64,000 nucleotides of DNA from Trypanosoma brucei gambiense DAL972 (lineage: Eukaryota; Euglenozoa; Kinetoplastea; Trypanosomatida; Trypanosomatidae), in assembly GCF_000210295.1 (NCBI RefSeq), contig NC_026737.1, positions 620,001 through 684,000 on the forward strand. Reading direction: 5' to 3'. The translations under genes and the position numbers were made by a program. This document shows, one piece after another, positions 61,013 through 64,000 of the stretch (position 1 is its first letter; every line of letters begins with the position of its first letter). The notes below the pieces were generated by a model. That model was not told the origin of the DNA and did not search any database. It saw only the letters and a program-made list of their open reading frames with translations.

Positions 61013-63322
61013 ATGGAAAGACTGTACCGCAGCCACATTCGCAGGTGCCACTGCCCGTGTGAAGTTAATATTTGCCTTCCGCGCTCTTTCCCCTTATTTG
61101 TAATGCAACGAAATGTCATACAATCAAACAGTGGAAGAGGCCTGCGGAGTATTTTGGATCAATATGAGGATTTCAAGCTCATCATGCAACTTCGCAAAAA
61201 TGGACGGGGGAATTATTACAGATATCAACAGAAATTGTGGCCATCAGCTGAGGCTTTAGAGAGGGATATGACGGAGAGACTTTACAGCAGCACCGAACGC
61301 ACTCCCCTCGCGCTTTTGCCGCAACCGAAAAGAGCACCATCGCCTCGCACATGTGTGCTTGAGGGGTGTGGTGCAGCGGCATTGTTAGAAGGAGCGAAAA
61401 ATGCCGTACAGATCAGTGAGGACCTAAACGACAATCAAAAGGAAGTGAATGAGCCGTTAGATCTCACGGACTCGACGGAAACAATGTTTGCCGAGCTTTA
61501 TGGTACGGATCAGAGTATCAATAATAAAATCATCACAGATAACGACCTACAGGGGACTGTGCTGGAAGCGGCCCAACAGCGTGCGAGGACTCTCATATTC
61601 GATGACCTTCGGGTTAATGAGCTCGCAACTTCTCCAGCAGTTGCGTCCACTAATTCGAGAAGAACAACAACAATACTGTCCGCCAAAGATAAAGGTAGCA
61701 TGGCGTGGGAGGCGCTCGGGCTCTGCCCCACGTTGAGTAAACAAGTTATAGCTAAATACAGTGCAGCGCCCACGCGACTTCAGTGTCGCCTCCTTCCCGC
61801 CCTTCTTCATGAAGATCATAACGATGTATTGTTTAATGGCGTGACGGGGAGCGGGAAAACTAGTGCGCTTCTTCTTGTCCTCTTACAAGCGGTCCGCAAC
61901 GAGTCTGCCGGACTGAATGTATTTGTTGCTAGTAATGCCATTACTGCCATGCGAGCCCGCGACCAGTTGCAGGCACTCTGTGGGGAACTGGGTGGTGCCA
62001 TGGTGGACCGACCTCGAGACGATTTCACATGGTTGTTTATGGGCATCTTTTCAGGAGAATATGAGGCGTACTATCGAACCCTTCGCCGTTCCCTGAATAG
62101 TGATCACGGACCCGTGCGGATCTTTATAACGACGGCAGACACTTTTTGCCAATTGTTATTCGAAAAGAAAATGGAGTTCGAGGCATTTGGTTATCTTCGC
62201 CGTGTTTACGTTGATGATGTGGGTGTACAACTTCCAATGGTGCCCCCTCATGCTCCCGTACACGAAATGCGGGAGAGGCTTCGGAATCCGCTCCCATGCG
62301 AACTGTTGCTCGGAACCCTGCATCAACTGCCGGGGCCTCACATTCGATCTATCTTGCAGCTGGGGCTCGTGTCGGCCGATATGGAAACTGCGCTCAAAGA
62401 TCATTTAAAGTCGTTGTGCGTAAAATTGGAGCGCCACACGATTGTTCTTTCCGCTGTGCGCATTCCCTCAACGATACACTGTCTTTTTAGCTTTCATCTC
62501 GCCCACGAGGATGTGTACGAATACGTTGTGCAACTCATCTGGAATGCACGGGCTACGATCCCTGGTCGGGCGGTGATATATGTCCGCTATGAAGACAACA
62601 TCCTACAGGTGCGCACGAAGCTACGCCAGCTTGGAATGGATGTAAAGCTCTTCTCAGAAGTTTACCATGATGGTGTGTTTCGTGACTCATGGAAGTTTCT
62701 CTTACTACATGAATCAGAGGCGTTTGGGGTTGACTTACCGCTTGTCTCGCATGTCTTCATCACATTTTGTCCCCACAGCACATGTTCCTTCCAGCATATG
62801 TGTGGTCGAACCGGACGACTGGGAAATGTTGGTTGGGTGTACACCATAACAGACAAACGTGAAGCAAAGGCCGTGCGTGAGGTGGTCACACAGCTGGAAG
62901 TTGATTTTTGTAGTCACGTGGTTGACAGCAATCTTGCACAAGTGCCACCCAGCGATATGGACCGCCTAACAAAGGAGTTTGAGCTATATGGGTTGGATCC
63001 GCAGTATGCAGTGAGGCAACACTACGTTGTGCAGAGTGAAAATCCAGACATGGCGTACCGCAGTCGTGAGTTCTTTAGTAAGCCAGCGGAAAAGCAGTTC
63101 CAGATGGAGGACTACACGCCAACGCCGGTGTTGCATAGGCGGTTCGTTAACGCAAAGAAGTTGGCTAAGGACGTGGAACGGGACCCTTCTGTGGCACTCA
63201 CCTTACAGAAGGAAGGATTACTGAACAGCAAACTTGCTCCAACGAAAAAAATGAGAAACCTTCTCAACAACAAGAGCCGAAGCTTCAATGCAGCACTTTA
63301 TGGTATGAAGAGTAATAAATAA
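61013..63322 (+). CDS. SF2 helicase-like protein with altered motif II, probably mitochondrial
   Basis: The protein has 769 residues. The N-terminus is rich in Arg, Cys and Ser and lacks acidic residues for about the first 15; Met31 at 61103 also begins a presequence-like stretch. The helicase core spans about 250-640: motif I GVTGSGKT at 276-283, motif II near 400 reading VDDVG instead of DEAD, and motif VI HMCGRTGR (HxxGRxGR). Motif III and other motifs are weak. ATP binding looks possible but the changed motif II (Asp-Asp kept, Glu lost) makes hydrolysis doubtful. The C-terminal 150 residues are basic. A role in mitochondrial RNA processing or ribosome assembly is the most likely one for a kinetoplastid protein of this type, by inference only. 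Confidence 0.75.
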   Translation: MERLYRSHIRRCHCPCEVNICLPRSFPLFVMQRNVIQSNSGRGLRSILDQYEDFKLIMQLRKNGRGNYYRYQQKLWPSAEALERDMTERLYSSTERTPLALLPQPKRAPSPRTCVLEGCGAAALLEGAKNAVQISEDLNDNQKEVNEPLDLTDSTETMFAELYGTDQSINNKIITDNDLQGTVLEAAQQRARTLIFDDLRVNELATSPAVASTNSRRTTTILSAKDKGSMAWEALGLCPTLSKQVIAKYSAAPTRLQCRLLPALLHEDHNDVLFNGVTGSGKTSALLLVLLQAVRNESAGLNVFVASNAITAMRARDQLQALCGELGGAMVDRPRDDFTWLFMGIFSGEYEAYYRTLRRSLNSDHGPVRIFITTADTFCQLLFEKKMEFEAFGYLRRVYVDDVGVQLPMVPPHAPVHEMRERLRNPLPCELLLGTLHQLPGPHIRSILQLGLVSADMETALKDHLKSLCVKLERHTIVLSAVRIPSTIHCLFSFHLAHEDVYEYVVQLIWNARATIPGRAVIYVRYEDNILQVRTKLRQLGMDVKLFSEVYHDGVFRDSWKFLLLHESEAFGVDLPLVSHVFITFCPHSTCSFQHMCGRTGRLGNVGWVYTITDKREAKAVREVVTQLEVDFCSHVVDSNLAQVPPSDMDRLTKEFELYGLDPQYAVRQHYVVQSENPDMAYRSREFFSKPAEKQFQMEDYTPTPVLHRRFVNAKKLAKDVERDPSVALTLQKEGLLNSKLAPTKKMRNLLNNKSRSFNAALYGMKSNK

Positions 63323-63874
63323 TGGATGTCCATGAGTTTACCAGCACCATTTTATCTTCCAATTCTTCTGTGTGAGGAACGTTCAATTTGCAAGGCTACC
63401 GGCGAATCCGAGCCTTAGGGATATTAAAAAATAAATGTACGTTGGGCATGGAATTCTATGGTTGTGTGTAAAGATGGCTCGTCTCATTGCGGAAACTGAT
63501 GTGATAGGAATGATTCTTTTAGGTCGGGGGGGGAGGCCGGGAGAAGTGGTTGATGATGATATCCCTCCTGTGAAAGTGCGGTCGTGTAATTGCGCGAATC
63601 AATAAACAACACTAATAGTGTTCGCCATGATGTGTTCGACTTTTTTTTTCTTTCTTTCTTTTTTTCCTCTGCGCTATCATGAATTATGGTCGAACAGCTG
63701 CTGTACGGTTTATTCGCTCACTAGCTTGGGTCTCCGCCTTTTCTTCTTTTTTTTTCTTGCACATTTTGTGTGGCTCACACCCGCTTTAAATAATCCTTTT
63801 TTTTTTTTTTGCTTTCCTGTCATAAAGGTGTACCCGCAGGAGGGTCTCATAGTTGATCACATCTTCACTTTTGA
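63323..63874. other. 552-bp spacer
   Basis: No gene is seen. A run of 9 G is at about 63523-63531. The pyrimidine tract at the end is annotated separately. Confidence 0.6.
63796..63827 (+). promoter_or_regulatory. Polypyrimidine tract and candidate trans-splice acceptor
   Basis: CCT14GC-type tract followed by CTTTCCTGT and AG at 63826-63827, 47 nt before the kinesin start. Confidence 0.55.
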
Positions 63875-64000
63875 ATGACCACTCCATCTTTAGATTCAAC
63901 AGCGGTACGTGTTGTTGCCCGCTGTAGGCCCCTTCTTCCGAGTGAACGAAACCACACAACCTCCCGAATTCAGATTAACGCAGAAGCTGGGACAATTACT
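63875..64000 (+). CDS. Kinesin motor protein, N-terminal fragment
   Basis: Only 42 codons are in the window. After a short polar start the sequence reads VRVVARCRPLLPSE, the first beta-strand and conserved CRP motif of the kinesin motor domain. The reading frame is open to the window edge. Kinesins are ATP-driven microtubule motors; class cannot be told from this much. The ATG follows a clear pyrimidine tract and AG at 63826-63827. Confidence 0.75.
   Translation, partial: MTTPSLDSTAVRVVARCRPLLPSERNHTTSRIQINAEAGTIT

Noticed and set aside
1..64000. Transposons, retroposons, CRISPR arrays, rRNA
   Set aside because: No reverse transcriptase, transposase, terminal repeats, spaced direct repeats or rRNA-like sequence was seen; the only repeats are simple microsatellites.

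Overview
The window looks like nuclear DNA of a kinetoplastid protozoan, very probably Trypanosoma brucei or a close relative. Every supportable gene lies on the + strand and none needs an intron. Genes are separated by AT-rich spacers full of (TA)n, (GT)n and (TTTA)n runs, and most starts are preceded by a polypyrimidine tract followed by AG, the trans-splice acceptor pattern of polycistronic transcription. The gene content (a flagellar-pocket-type eIF2-alpha kinase, a SIR2rp3-type sirtuin, a bacterial-type cardiolipin synthase, pyroglutamyl peptidase I) matches T. brucei proteins I remember, and the order recalls chromosome 4. That placement is from memory and was not checked.

Layout. 0-11.7 kb: membrane eIF2-alpha kinase, a 3 kb spacer, a full-length ABCC/MRP-type transporter, and a CobB-like class III sirtuin. 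12-21.3 kb: a small ER-type membrane protein, NEDD8, a probable mitochondrial inner-membrane protein, cardiolipin synthase with two HKD motifs, and a TRF4-like nucleotidyltransferase lacking one catalytic Asp. 21.9-27.6 kb: a probable mitochondrial protein with repeated modules and an unrecognised helical protein. 27.6-31.4 kb: a 3.8 kb gene-poor spacer. 31.4-46 kb: a 1628-residue orphan with a coiled coil, a 243-residue orphan, a Dbp10/DDX54-type DEAD-box helicase, and a TPR reading frame running into a multi-IQ reading frame through an apparent +1 frame change. 46.9-64 kb: an RCC1-repeat protein ending in a CaaX box, a small single-pass mitochondrial-type protein, pyroglutamyl peptidase I, a thioredoxin-like/zeta-type P-loop kinase fusion, an HMG-CoA lyase-like protein with an EF-hand tail, a Ubc12-like E2 lacking the HPN Asn, an SF2 helicase with a changed motif II, and the first 42 codons of a kinesin.

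The genes do not form a functional operon; neighbours in such arrays are co-transcribed but generally unrelated. Loose themes are visible. Mitochondrial candidates are cardiolipin synthase, the sirtuin, the HMG-CoA lyase-like protein, the degenerate helicase, the repeat-module protein and two small membrane proteins. Flagellum or cytoskeleton candidates are the IQ protein, the RPGR-like protein and the kinesin. NEDD8 and a Ubc12-like E2 lie 45 kb apart. Regulation is expected to be mostly post-transcriptional, and no polymerase II promoter, tRNA, rRNA, transposon or CRISPR array was recognised. Where an open frame begins at GTG or TTG, I placed the start at the first in-frame ATG that fits the splice signal.
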